This document shows positions 1 to 10,592 of a stretch of 64,000 nt of DNA, piece by piece. Source of the DNA: Zygnema cylindricum (taxonomy: Eukaryota; Streptophyta; Zygnematophyceae; Zygnematales; Zygnemataceae); contig JBBHKE010000745.1 of the NCBI GenBank assembly GCA_037447655.1, positions 141,748-205,747 on the forward strand. The letters are read 5' to 3'. A program made the position numbers and the translations under genes. Below the pieces are notes generated by a model. That model was not told where the DNA came from. It did not search any database and saw nothing but the letters and a program-made list of their open reading frames with translations. Position 1 is the stretch's first letter, and the number at the start of each line of letters is the position of its first letter.

Positions 1-2455
1 CTTTATATACGATACACTATTATTATTGGTGCCGTACTTCAGTAGATAGATTTTTAGAGAGAGATAGGACTTAGAAAATTTGATAGATTGGACCCTCTCT
101 CCCAGAGAGCTTCAATATAAAAGGTCAACTTTGACCCTTCATAACTTATTGCTCAGGGGAGCAAATTGAGAGATTCCCTGAGCAAATTGAGAGATTCTTT
201 TTGCTATTGACTCAGGGGAGCCTTGTCTTTACAGTGGTAAAGGTGGTCAGAGTTTTTGTCTGCCAGACTGGCAGTTAATCTTGCTGAAACAAAAAGGGGT
301 CAGGGGTATCCTAGAGGCTTCCAGTGAGTTGCCTACTCTGAGGTCCTATGGAGGTCTCAGAGTTGCAGGTTATGGGCCCACCTTCTAGGGTACCCATATT
401 CAATGGAGTTGGCTTCATATACTGGGAAAGTATGATGACAGGAGCTCTATGTGAAAAACGGTTTTGGGGAATAGTGAGTGGACGGGTGAAGCGTCCATCC
501 AGTCTTGGGATACCTCCAAGGTTTACAAGAGGCAGATTCACTAGAGATTCAAATCTACCTTCAACGGAGGAGACAAAGGAAGGAGAAGTGGTGGACAAAG
601 GAAAGGAGAAGCAGACGGTCTCGCCAATAGCAACCGGTTCGGCATTCATATCACCTATTCCAAGGAACGAGGAGAATGATATCGATACCTGGGACTACAA
701 CAATATGGCGGCTAAGCACTTCATCCTCTGCCATCTTATTCAAGGACTTGCATCTCCCCATTTGCATGTAGAGAGGGCATCCGATCTTTGGGTGGCTCTC
801 ATAGAGATGTACCGAAGTGGTACGATTCAGCAACAACAGTTGGCTGATCAGAAAATTAAGAAGTATGTATACAAAGGGGGGAAGATGTTGGATTTTTGCA
901 ATGAGCTTGCTACACTTTTCATAGAACTAGACAGTGCTGGAAAAGTATTTAGAGACAAGGAAAAGGTTAACTGTTTACTGATGAAGTTACCCGATGAGTT
1001 TGAAAACATAGTCAACCGTGTGCAAGACTTGGCGGACTCAAGGTGGATTTGGAATTCAGTGGTAGGGATGATTCTCGTTCGGGAGAATACAATTGAGATC
1101 CAAAGGGGAAGAAAGAGTGGGCAAGCTTTGGCAGCTGGGATCGATTGGAGAAACAATGATTCCAGAAAACAAGTTGGAAATTATCGAGGGGAGGGGCAAA
1201 AAAATCAGACCGAAGAGTTCGGACCAAGGACTTCCAAGGGTTTGTGCCATTTTTGTAAGAAACCCGGGCATTATATGGCTGAATGCACTAAGTTAACCGA
1301 GCTGCGGTTAAAGGAGGGGCAGACCGGTGGACCCCCGAAAGGAAAGAAAAAGGCCCTTGTGACACACGTACATGAGGCGGAATTTGAGGACGAGGACGAT
1401 GAACTCCTATTGGATGAGGAGTTGGAAGCGAAAAACGAGGTCGAAATTCCACGAAAGCAGAAATGTGCTTTCGGTGGATTGAAAGGTGAACCAGGCTAGA
1501 TTGTAGATTCATGTGCATCCATGCACATGTGTAAAGATAAACACCTTTTCACTAAGATAAGAAAGATTCCCACCGTCGAGATAGAGAACGGGGATGGGAG
1601 GATAGTCACTACTACTCTTGTAGGATTGGTTGATCTAAAATTGTTAGTAGAAGGAAAGACATCCATAGTTACATTCTCCGATGTATTGTTTATTCCGGAG
1701 CTGAACAAAAACCTTATCTCTACATCTGTATTAGATGATAAGGGTTTTGATACTAGCACTAGGAAAGGAGTCTTTACTGCTAGTTTTGAGGAGGAAGTTT
1801 ATTTCACTGCTGAAAAAGGTAGCCAAGGGATGTTTAGGCTGATTTTAAGCAATGAAAAGAAGAAACTTTATTATGCTGGTGTTCATGATATAATGTTGTG
1901 GCATAAGAGGCTTGGGCATGTGAATTTAGATAAGTTAAGAGAGATGTAAAACATGGGAGTAGTGGAAGGGATTCAGTTCGGTGAAAGTGAGAATCTAAGT
2001 GATTGTAGTGGATGTGCTCAAGGTAAAGCACACAGGTTACCCTTCCCAAAAACAGCCACCTATAAAGGAGAAAAGATTCTAGATTTAGTACACACAGATA
2101 TTTGGGGGCCGGCCAAAGTGCCATCACCCGGGGGGAAGAGATTTATGATGACTATCACCGATGATTGGTCTCGGTATTCCAGGGTGTATTTTTTGAAAAA
2201 TAAGTCAGAGGCTCAGGAATGTTTTAAACAATATAAAGCATGGAGTGAAAAACTCCATGAAACCTCAATCAAGAGAGTAAGGACTGACAATGGTGGAGAG
2301 TATACCTCTAACCAGTTTGAGGATTTTCTGAGAGAAGATGGAGTGCAACACCAAAAGACAGTTCCTGAAAATCCTGAACAGAATGGTGTAGCTGAAAGAT
2401 TAAATAGAACACTGAGTGATAGTGCTAGGAGTATGCAGTCAGATAAAAAGATAAC
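1..2455 (+). mobile_element. Ty1/copia retrotransposon 1, decayed, 3'-truncated
   Basis: The element is recognised from a gag, protease and integrase series in copia order on the plus strand. Positions 1-347 precede the gag start and should hold leader or LTR sequence, but I found no second LTR copy in the window, so its left limit is unknown and may lie outside. The integrase reading stops matching the family just after its DDE core, near position 2455, and no reverse transcriptase or RNase H follows. It is therefore a 3'-truncated relic. The downstream DNA (2490-2712) belongs to another repeat seen again at about 16.25 kb. Confidence 0.8.
348..1499 (+). CDS. Copia gag polyprotein fragment
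   Basis: The 383-residue reading frame is a Ty1/copia Gag, the capsid protein that packages the element RNA in cytoplasmic virus-like particles. The N-terminal FNG-x4-YW pattern near residues 22-30 and the block around WDYNNMAAKHFILCHL are typical of this Gag family. One CCHC zinc knuckle (C-x2-C-x4-H-x4-C, starting CHFCKKPGHY) lies near residue 300, followed by a basic then acidic tail. The frame ends at TAG 1497-1499, directly before a protease-like IVDSCAS. In intact copia elements a tryptophan normally sits there (W-x-DSGAS), so TAG most likely arose from TGG. The product is unlikely to be functional. Confidence 0.8.
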   Translation: MEVSELQVMGPPSRVPIFNGVGFIYWESMMTGALCEKRFWGIVSGRVKRPSSLGIPPRFTRGRFTRDSNLPSTEETKEGEVVDKGKEKQTVSPIATGSAFISPIPRNEENDIDTWDYNNMAAKHFILCHLIQGLASPHLHVERASDLWVALIEMYRSGTIQQQQLADQKIKKYVYKGGKMLDFCNELATLFIELDSAGKVFRDKEKVNCLLMKLPDEFENIVNRVQDLADSRWIWNSVVGMILVRENTIEIQRGRKSGQALAAGIDWRNNDSRKQVGNYRGEGQKNQTEEFGPRTSKGLCHFCKKPGHYMAECTKLTELRLKEGQTGGPPKGKKKALVTHVHEAEFEDEDDELLLDEELEAKNEVEIPRKQKCAFGGLKGEPG

Positions 2456-2489
2456 TTTTCATTTGTGTATGAAGAGTGATCATTATTGA
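1500..2489 (+). pseudogene. Copia protease and integrase remnant
   Basis: This continues the gag frame after TAG 1497-1499. The protease motif reads DSCAS instead of DSGAS, so the residue next to the catalytic aspartate is changed. The GAG-pre-integrase zinc region (MLWHKRLGHVN, then CSGCAQGK) is split by an in-frame TAA at 1947-1949. The integrase core is recognisable: HTDIWGP, then RTDNGGEY, then PEQNGVAERLNRTL, giving the D, D and E positions. Homology ends near 2455 and the frame closes at 2489. Two in-frame stops without a frameshift indicate decay by point mutation. Similarity to host proteins is not expected. Confidence 0.8.
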
Positions 2490-2712
2490 GTACAAAGGTA
2501 CAAGAAAAGAAGAAAGAAAATAGAACATGCACAGGTATTAGGTGTTAGGTATTTAGGCGTTATACTTTACACTAATAGTAACTCCCGGTGCACTGTACTT
2601 ATTCCAAAATATCCAAAAAATGAAAGGTACAGTGTCTCCTTCTTATACTTATGAAAGGTACATTAGTACTTTACCGTACCTATGTCAATGAAGGGTACAG
2701 TACCTAGTACAT
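2490..2712. repeat. Dispersed GTAC-rich repeat, left part
   Basis: No gene is visible. The stretch is rich in GTAC and GGTACAGT motifs and resembles 16240-16322. The same repeat resumes at 2922-2942 and 3441-3610, so two younger elements interrupt it here. Confidence 0.55.
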
Positions 2713-2923
2713 TAGACCGTGAATCGTTATTAGCGTATTGAACGCTAATTCGGTTCCCTATATATTTTTCCAAATTCTCAAATAGAATTATTTATACTAT
2801 TTAAATTAAACCTTAATTCCTAGTTAGAGTAAACGATATCTTTGAAAGTTTCTAAATTCCCAATTAGCATTAATAACTCCTATACCCTAAAAAAATTCTA
2901 CGCTAATAACGATTCAAGGTGTA
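2713..2923. mobile_element. TA-flanked miniature inverted-repeat element, family M1
   Basis: The terminal inverted repeats begin after a TA dinucleotide and read roughly GACCGTGAATCGTTATTAGC on the left, with the reverse complement (GCTAATAACGATTCAAGGTG) on the right. The paralogous sequence at 16316-16332 has a single TA and no insert, which defines the boundaries and a TA target duplication. The element is 211 bp including both TAs and encodes nothing. TA duplication suggests mobilisation by a Tc1/mariner-type transposase; this assignment is inference. Confidence 0.75.
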
Positions 2924-2940
2924 GAGTATTGTACTTGCGC

Positions 2941-3442
2941 TACACCACAAATCGTAATTACAGTAATGAAAAAATTAGAGTAAAAAAAGAGAAAAAAATT
3001 ATTAGAGTTATGAATTCTAATTTGTGTGATAGAACTTTTTCAAAAAGGAATTTTACTCTAATTTATTTAAGTACTCTAATTTGGCGCGCTAATACTCTAC
3101 TGTAAATAAGGTATTCGTACAGAATCTGATAAAACGTACAGTTTATTGTCACTATGACGTTTGCACTACGAGGTTTGCTACATGCAGTCACATGATAACG
3201 GCCTGTATTAAATCATTATTTGTACTTTTTTACTTAATAAAATACAATTTTGCACGGTCAAACACCGACCGTACGCCACACTATTTAAAACGGCACTGTA
3301 TTAGAGTTATTAACGCTCATTCAAAAAGTACCTTAAATAATGTAAAGAATAATTTAGAATAATGTATTCTATTTATGGTGATCGAGTCAAATTTGGGTTG
3401 ACGAAATTAGCGTATATATCTCTAATTACGATTCGCGGTGTA
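2941..3442. mobile_element. TA-flanked miniature inverted-repeat element, family M2
   Basis: About 500 bp with termini TACACCACAAATCGTAATTA and TAATTACGATTCGCGGTGTA. The uninterrupted repeat at 16332-16350 has one TA at 16340-16341 where this copy has two, supporting TA target duplication. The interior contains TTAGAGT runs and a GTAC-rich block. Two further copies lie at 26093-26599 and 29838-30330. It has no coding capacity. Confidence 0.75.
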
Positions 3443-4496
3443 AGAAACGGTACAAAACATTTCGTACAAGTACATTGCTTTGTACGGCGCCATCTCTATT
3501 TTAAGCAGGGTGGACAACTTGTCTGGCTCCTCATTTCTCATATTAGCTTCATTTCTCATTTTAGCTTTTAATAGCTTTTAACACCTTGCTCTTTAGAACT
3601 GTGAGGCTCCTCCTTAAGATGAGAGGCAAGCAAAGCGATTCGTCGGTCCATAGAGGAGGAAGACACTGCAGGTAGTCAAAAACAAGAAGAAAAGTTAACG
3701 AAGGAAGGAAGGAAAAAGATTAATGAAGAAGGGAAGGAAAAGGGTTAATGAAGAAGGGAAGGAAAGAGAAATTGATGAAGAAAGAAAGAAAGAAGGAGAG
3801 GTTAACAAGGACGGAAAAAGAAGCTGCCAAAAAAAGCAAGGAAATTTACTTACTGAAAAAATAAAGAAAAAGAAGATAACAAAGAAAAGTAGGAAAAACG
3901 AGTGTCATACGCAAGGAAGTCATAAAAAGGAATCGTTAACAGGACGGTTTTCAAAGAACAAATTTACATTTCAAAGAAGTTATCCATCGGTCAACTTTGT
4001 TAAAATAACTACACCAGTTTGTGTACTCTTGCGAAAAACAAACACAAAGTTTACTATCCCGAACTTCTTTTTGCTCTGAAATTAGAGTTGCACGCAATAA
4101 TGGTTTTCTCCTAAAAGATTAGCTTTCATCCCTATGATGCTTTAACAACACTATTTTAACGTTTTTTTCTTTCACCCAAGATAATAAATATTGTTAAAAA
4201 CACCAAGGGAAGGAGTGGCTCAGACCTGAATTAGCGTTAAGACACTAATTTTGCACTAATACCAGTAATTCCTTGAATCTAAGCTATGAACAGTCTGCTT
4301 AAATAAACTTTCACCTAGTTATAAATACTTTATTATAGTGAAAAATCCTCAGACGGTTAAAATAGATATACCAAAAAACTTTGGACATACACTGGAGCCA
4401 ACATTTTCCCCTTAGAAAAACTTGCACTAAAAAGAAATTCTTGCAAAAACATTACTAAAAAATGGGAACAAATTATGCATGAGAAACCATTATTAC
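3443..4496. other. Non-coding; repeat right part and purine-rich tract
   Basis: The first 170 bases are the right part of the GTAC-rich repeat (compare 16360-16490). Positions 3660-3850 are a GAAGG/AAAGA purine tract whose open frame is almost only Lys, Glu and Arg, which I treat as low complexity and not a gene. The remainder is AT-rich with no recognised feature. Confidence 0.5.
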
Positions 4497-4698
4497 CTGA
4501 AAGCGAATGGGGAATTGGAGTGTTCTCTAGAACTGGAACACTGGGATTTCTGTCCACTTTCTGTTCTTGTGTGGCGTAACAAGGCTCCACGCTAATTACG
4601 GATTCTGAAAACAGTTTCTCTAAACGGAGTTCCGTTATCTGTTGTTGTTGTGAAGCTGCCACCTGCAACTCTTCTATTGGTCGGTTAGGATATCTTTC
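4497..4698 (-). CDS. Possible internal exon of an unknown gene
   Basis: On the minus strand a 202-bp open stretch is framed by a good acceptor (TTTGGATGCAG before GAAAG) and a near-perfect donor (CTTTCAG followed by GTAATAA). It would encode about 67 residues starting ERYPNRPIEELQ, with a short glutamine run (QQQQ), a likely helical segment and a proline-containing tail ending IPHSLS. Its composition is balanced, unlike the low-complexity frames nearby. I do not recognise a family. Neighbouring exons were not identified with confidence, so this could be a gene remnant or a chance frame. Confidence 0.35.
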
Positions 4699-5079
4699 CT
4701 GCATCCAAACCACATGAAAACACACAAAAAAAAACAACAGAAAATGGTAAAAGATAACTTGTGAAACATCAATATCTTAAAGCATCAACAAATTTTCAGA
4801 TAACTTTCTGAGATCGATCCTACCGTTTGGCAAATTTCTGATTCCATGAAAAGATTTGAGGTGTTGATAAATGGTTTCTGACAAAATATACTTCACAGTA
4901 GAGTTTAAGAAGGTATGTTAACATATTTAAAAGCTTGACTGGAGAGTGTTATATAGCGACATAAAATACAATTAAGAATCACAACAAAACTGTGTTTTGA
5001 AACTGTTTAAGTTTCCTAACTTGGATGTAAGTTCATCTTGTTTGTGTATCCAAAAGGTTTGCATGTATATACAGATATA
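4699..5079. other. Non-coding AT-rich sequence
   Basis: AT-rich sequence left of the second copia element. No gene, repeat or RNA is recognised. Confidence 0.4.
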
Positions 5080-5084
5080 ATAAA

Positions 5085-5393
5085 TGTTAAGTCAAAATTT
5101 GTAATCGGCCGTCGCGGTCTGTCGCGCTGCCGACTATTCTGTCTTTTTCAGTCTAAGTAGTAGTCGGCTGTCGCGGTCTGTCGCGCGGCTGATTAATTTG
5201 TCATTACGCTAAGTTAGTGGTCACGATTGGTTTTATTTAGTCGTGTAGTGGATTGTAGTTTTCTTGTATTCTTGGAGATTCAGTTTGACTATGACCAGGT
5301 TATGTTTCGTTTGGTGTGTACGGTTAGTATGTATGTTTTGTCTTTAGTTGGTTTTGGTCGTACGTGTGAGTTGTGCCGGCAGTTCTTTGTGTT
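5085..5393 (+). repeat. 5' LTR of copia 2, truncated
   Basis: Nearly identical to 10593-10904 of the 3' LTR, including two CGGCCGTCGCGGTCTGTCGCG-like blocks. The match stops near GTTTCGC at 5393-5395, where the sequence passes straight into gag. The last 250 or so bases of the LTR, the primer-binding site and the gag start are missing. Confidence 0.85.
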
Positions 5394-7889
5394 TCGCAGA
5401 GATTCAATATTATTATCGAGCAACTCGCAAACTTGGGAAAGTTCATCGATGAGAGTGATAAGGCATCGGTCTTCATCCATGCCTTACCGGAGAAAATGAT
5501 ACATTTAAGGGACATTCTTTTATCGAGGGATTCGAACACTTTGGATTCGATTATCACTTTCCTCAAATCCACCGAGGCGAATCGTCCGAGTTCATCGAGG
5601 GGACCCCAACCGACCGGTTCCCTCAATGCGACGACACCGGAAACGCCCGATCTAAATTATATTCGGGGAAGAGGAGGTAGAAAAGGTGGAAATCCGAGAG
5701 GAAGAGGGGGAAGAGGACACGAAAGGGCCGGGAGATCTCCTTCCCAACCCGGATATTCAGATCTAACCAATATTGCTTGCTTTCAGTGCGGCAAACTTGG
5801 TCACATGGCGGCTTCTTGCCCGGACAAGGAGCGTCAATGCCATTTTTGCGGGAAATGGGGCCATATTAGCCCCCAATGTTATTCAAAGGCTGAAAATGGA
5901 GGAGCGGGCGGTAGAGGAGGCGGCGGCGGTAGAGGTAATGGCGGCGGTAGAGGAGACGGCGGCGGTCGATACGGTGGACGTGGTGGCGGTCGCCTTGGCG
6001 GCCGCGGTGGTCGTGGAGGCCGCAATGGAAGAGGAGGAGGACACTTCATGGGTGACGATTACTTTGAGGGAGGCGACGAAGCGCAAATATTTTCCGCCCT
6101 TAACCTATCGCTTGATCTTTTGGCAGGTTCTACGCTACACGAAAAAGAGTGGATTATTGACTCAGGAGCGTCACATCACGTTTGTACCGACGCTTCACTC
6201 TTTGACGATTTTCGCGAACTCACGGTACCAAAACGAATCACTGTCGCAAGTGGACAAGTGATTTCGATAAGTACCGTGGGTACTGTACGGTTGGATTTAC
6301 CAAGTTTGGACTCACGTGGGGTAGAAAAAGTTACGCAAACTCAATTAACTAATGTTTTGTACTTACCTGAAGGTTCAGTGAACCTTCTCAGTGTACCGCA
6401 GATTCAACGAGCGGGCGGCAGTGTACTTGCGTACGGAGATTCCACAATAAAAATTGTACGATCTGATGGTGTACAAATAGGTGAAGGAGAGGTCACGGAT
6501 TTTATGCATAGTCGACTAAAATGGCGTCGGCCGAAATCCCAACCAAATTCTAATGGCATTATTTCGCAAATTTCCGAATTGAAAGGTGATCTAACCTTGT
6601 GGCACCATCGAATGTGTCACACATCGGAGACGAGTTTACGACGGATGATTAAAAATGGAAGCGTAAGGGGATTAGACTTGGCGTCGGGAGAGAAAATTAA
6701 CGGATGTGAGGGGTGTAGTAAGGGGAGACAAATCCGAAAGCCGCATCCGGCTAAGGATCCGATGCATCGATCTAAGCATCCGCTTGATCTTGTGCATATT
6801 GATTTATGTGGGGACGTGAAACCGGAGACGATTGGTGGAAACAAATATATTATGGTGGTGGTGGACGACTTCTCTCGCTTCACATGGGTAATATTACTTA
6901 AACACAAATCCGAAGCATTTTTACGCTTTCAAGAGTGGCATGTGATGGCCGAAAGGCAATGTGAGAGAAAGTTAAAATCTATTAGATCGGATAATGGAGG
7001 GGAATTTCTTGCTTTTGATCCTTATTGTAAAGAGTGGGGAATTTCTCATCAATATACCGCATCTTACTCACCGGAATCTAATGGCGTTGCCGAGAGGAAA
7101 AATCGTACTCTTCAAGAGATGGTACGATCTATGGTACACGGATCGGGGAGGAGTATTCATTTATGGGGCGATGCAATTTTAACGGCGAATTATATTTGCA
7201 ATCGGCGAATTACATCGGTTTCGTGTGATATAACTCCGTATGAGTTGTGGTATGGGCGAAAACCTACTCTACACCACATTCGGATTTGGGGATGCCGTGC
7301 GTCGGTTTATATTCAAGCACAAAAGAGGAAGGGTAAATTTGCATCGAGGAGTTGGAGTGGTTATTTTGTGGGGTATAGCACTAAGGGGAGTCTTTATCGA
7401 GTTTATGATCCGATTCGGAATGTCATTGAGGAATCGAGGAATGTGGATTTTCACGAGGATTTATTATCCACAATCTCTCGATCGGCTAAGCGACAATCTA
7501 ATCTTGATTTTCATGAGGAATTTGAAATTGGTGATCTTCATGACATTGAGGGTTCGGATTCGGAAATTGATCCGAAATCCACCTCCAATGTTAAGAGGGG
7601 GAAAGGTAAAATTGTGGAAAATGTAAATTTTGATAACATTGGTGGGGATTCACGAAGCGAAAATTCCCGAATGTCTTCGGACACGAGGAAATCTTCGTCT
7701 TCTAAATCGAGTGGTCCGGATGTATTTAAGGAGGAATTGGCAAAGGAGGAGAAAGAATTTGAGCCAAAGAAGAGTATGCAAGAAAATAGAGGAAAGAATC
7801 CGGCTCGTCTTTCATTTGACGGTAAGGGAAGCATTGAAAATTCTTATAATTATTTTTCGGCGGCTAGGGAGGAAGATTTCCTCTTGTAG
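5394..7889 (+). pseudogene. Copia 2 gag-protease-integrase, N-terminally deleted
   Basis: The frame opens inside the LTR at 5373, but genuine Gag similarity begins about position 5395 (FNIIIEQLANLGKFIDESDKA in part). Two CCHC zinc knuckles (CFQCGKLGH at about residue 136, CHFCGKWGH at about 156) flank the start of a long Gly/Arg-rich RGG tract (about residues 178-225). The protease shows W-IIDSGAS near residue 260. The integrase has the HHCC-type HHRMCH...CEGCSKG segment, then the DDE core: VHIDLCGD, RSDNGGEF and YSPESNGVAER. It ends with a serine-rich acidic linker and TAG at 7887-7889. A copia-like reading (DPQSYMEARKS) continues after that stop, so TAG is a nonsense mutation. Confidence 0.85.
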
Positions 7890-7999
7890 CAATCATTAGG
7901 CGATAATATGCCGGTCGATCCGCAATCGTATATGGAAGCACGAAAATCATGCGATTGGGAGAAGCTGAAATTCTATGGGCTCCATTGCCCACAGAATTC

Positions 8000-8490
8000 G
8001 CAGATCCAAAAGAAACTAATCTAGATAGTGCCGACTCCAAGTTGATATAAACACAAATGAATGATCCCTTGACAATCAGAACCCCAATACAACTTCACCC
8101 CTGTGAAGTGAAGACCATCTGTGTGCTCAGTTCCACCACAGAATGCAAAGCTTGAATATGTGTTTTGGACAATATTCCCCACTTTGAATTTCCCACTGAA
8201 TAAGTGCCACCCTGACACGCAAAGACTCTGACCGGCTACACCCCTGTGTAGCTTGGACTCCACCCCTGTGTAGCTTGGACTCCTCTGAGTCGGCAGCAAA
8301 AAGAATCACTGAGTTTGCTCACCCGAGCATTAAGTTATGGCTGGTCAAAGGTGACGTTTATAGTTACAAGCTCTCTTAGAGAGGTACCGAAATATCACTA
8401 AGTCTTATTCTGCCTACTCATGACTACCTACTACTAAACCCTAGTCCAATAGGAACACTATATAGTACAAGAAGGTACGATTGGCGATGT
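8000..8490 (-). repeat. Dispersed repeat R3, copy 1
   Basis: Shares ordered blocks with 36340-36680 and 37120-37460: an ATTCTGTGG-like edge, a pair of short inverted blocks around CACCCCTGTGAAG, a GAGTC-GGCAGCAAAAAG block, a GCTCACCCGAGCA hairpin-like block, and a CTCTTAGAGAGG block. In reverse orientation it resembles an untranslated leader, and at 37117 an ATG frame follows. Its parent element is unknown. Confidence 0.5.
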
Positions 8491-8804
8491 ACTTATTGTA
8501 CGACCATTGTACGACATGGTCTACAAGGTGACATCTGCCGAATCGGGAGCCATGGTTCCTCCTCCCATCTTCTCCGGTGTCAAATAATGTGGCGCCACGT
8601 GGCACCGCGTGACGCTATCCCCAAAGGCCGCCGAAAGCTTATTGCGGGTGTCGGCTGTAATGGTGGCCGTCCGATCAGTTGTATTTATACGGCTTCGATT
8701 CGCTTCCAAGCATGAATTGATTAATGCTCGTTTTCCTTAGTCTGCTGCAAATTAGTCCTTTGAATCAATAGGTAAATATGCGTGAAACGTGCCACGTCAA
8801 TCGT

Positions 8805-8992
8805 TTTGTTAGTGACTTAATGGTTAAGACGTTGGTCAGTATAGTTGTCTACAGACCCCAGGTCAAATCCGGCTAGTGGCAGTTTTTTGCTAAAACTAGT
8901 AAAATACCTTCTAATTCATTCTGCCTCCTTCTAAATGATGCGGCAACCATGGCGTGCCTTTGGTCCTCTCTTTCTCTCTCTTTACATTCTAA
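8805..8992 (+). mobile_element. Possible tRNA-derived SINE, copy 1
   Basis: A tRNA-like head carries an A-box-like TTAGTGACTTAATGGTTAAG and a B-box-like AGGTCAAATCC about 50 bases later. It is followed by a body with CGGCAACCATGGCGTGCCTTT and a CT-rich tail. A related head, body and tail order is visible at 24220-24390 and, less clearly, at 46700-46865. No poly-A or target duplication was confirmed. Confidence 0.4.
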
Positions 8993-9083
8993 CTAAAATA
9001 TAGAAGTGAACTATTAATCACCTCTTTTCAACACTCTATTTATTTTTTCAATACAAACCTAGAAAATACATAAATTTCAACAG

Positions 9084-10568
9084 AAGCATTCGAAACCGGC
9101 GTGGGAAAGAGAACTTCAATCTATTATCGACAACCGAACATTTGAGGAGGTAAGCTTACCGGAGGGTTAAAAGGCTATTGATGCGAAGTGGCTTTTCAAA
9201 ACTAAAACTGGTGCATCGGGGTAAATAGTAAAAGACAAGGCTCGGCTAGTTTGTAAGGGCTTTCAACAAAGGGAAGGAGTAGATTATACGGAGATATATG
9301 CACCGATAGTAAAGTTTGATTCTTTGAGGATGATTATTGCTATTGCCGCTGCCGGCAAAAAGCACATTCACCAAATGGACGTAGAGACGGCGTTCCTGAA
9401 TGGTGACTTAGAGGAGGAGGTTTATATGAAAGGTCCGAAGGGAGTAGTGTCGAAGGAGGGGAAGGTATGGCGGTTGCGAAAGTCCTTGTACGGACTTAAG
9501 CAAGCACCAAGGACTTGGTATTTACGATTACACAAGGTCCTTACCGAATTTGGATTCGTAAGAAGAGTTTCAGACTCTGGAGTTTACGTAAAAGGTGAGG
9601 GGGAGGATCAAATCATATTTCCTGTCTACGTGGATGATTTTTTGATGATATGTGACAAGTTGACGCAAATCGCGGAATTGAAGGAGTACCTACGTCTACA
9701 TTTTAAGGTCACAGATTTGGGGGACGTACGATATATTCTTGGAGTGGAAGTTTTGAGGTACGATAATGGAGGTATTAAATTGTCGCAAGCGCAATATTGT
9801 AAAGAAGTACTAACAAAATTTGCTATGTTGGATTCTAAGCCGGTTTTGACACCACTAGATTCCAAACTACAATATCGCAAATTTGAGGAGGAGGAAACTG
9901 TCCACGTGCCCTATCGTGAGGCCGTTGGAAGTTTAATGTATTTAAGTGTGGCCACGCGACCGGATATTTCAGCCGCAGTTTCTGTCGTGAGCCGATTTTG
10001 TCAGGCTCCTAAAAAGATTCATTGGGAGGCCGTGAAGAGGATATTTCGTTACCTTGCAGGTACAATCGAGATTGGTTTATTGTTCCGATCTGGACGGACA
10101 TCTTTGGAGTGCGTGGGATATTGTGACGCAGATTGGGGTGGAGATTTTGACACAGGAAAGTCAACGTCTGGATATGCTTTTGTTTTTGGCGGCGCGGCAG
10201 TTTCTTGGAGTTCGCGACTCCAACCAACTGTTGCTTTAAGTTCAACCGAAGCAGAATACATGGCGGCGTGTCACACATCTAAGGCGTCGATTTGGATCAA
10301 GGAACTACTTGGCGAATTGGGGATTTCAATAGGCTGTATGAAAATATTTTCTGACAGCATGAGTTCGATGGCATTGGTGAAGAATCCTGTCTTTCACAAG
10401 AGGACAAAACATATTAGGATTCAGTGGCATTTCGTACGCGATTTGGTCACGGCAAAGGAAGTTGAATTTTTATATGTTTCGACGTTGGAGGAAGCCGCGG
10501 ATATGTTGACAAAAGCCGCGGCCCATGATGTACTTTTGAGGGGGAGACCTAAATTAGGTTTGATGTGA
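9084..10568 (+). pseudogene. Copia 2 reverse transcriptase and RNase H
   Basis: The frame resumes with WERELQSIIDNRTFEEV and runs through RT motifs (KARLVCKGFQQREGVDY, then QMDVETAFLNGDLEEEVYM, SLYGLKQAPRTW, and the catalytic YVDDFLMI). It continues into RNase H: DADWGGDFDTGKSTSGYAF, then SSTEAEYMA, then FHKRTKHIRI. Two in-frame TAA codons lie upstream of the long open part, one after the PEG residues near 9171 and one after GASG near 9222. The open frame from 9324 is 414 residues and ends at 10568, just before the polypurine tract. The YVDD and RNase H aspartate/glutamate positions look intact; the N-terminal stops disable it. Confidence 0.85.
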
Positions 10569-10592
10569 TGATTACAAGTTTGAGAGGGGGAT

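Larger units (their letters stand above)
7946..9082. mobile_element. Foreign insertion within copia 2 pol
   Basis: The pol reading breaks after the YMEARKS segment near 7951 and resumes at about 9084 (KPAWERELQSIIDNRTFEEV in part), just where copia polyproteins pass from linker to reverse transcriptase. The two edges share a near-repeat, GAAGCACGAAA (7935) and GAAGCATTCGAAA (9083), possibly an imperfect target duplication. The insert contains a repeat (8000-8490) also found at 36340-36680 and 37120-37460, then a possible tRNA-derived SINE at 8805-8992. It has no convincing coding region. Confidence 0.6.

Noticed and set aside
3723-4079. 118-residue Lys/Glu-rich open frame
   Set aside because: Its first half is translated GAAGG/AAAGA purine repeat, it has no splice or family signal, and it lies in repeat DNA.
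5883-6086. Open frames opposite and in the second frame of the copia glycine-rich tract
   Set aside because: They are shadows of the GGN-rich RGG coding sequence, giving Ala/Ser/Thr or Ala/Val/Glu runs.
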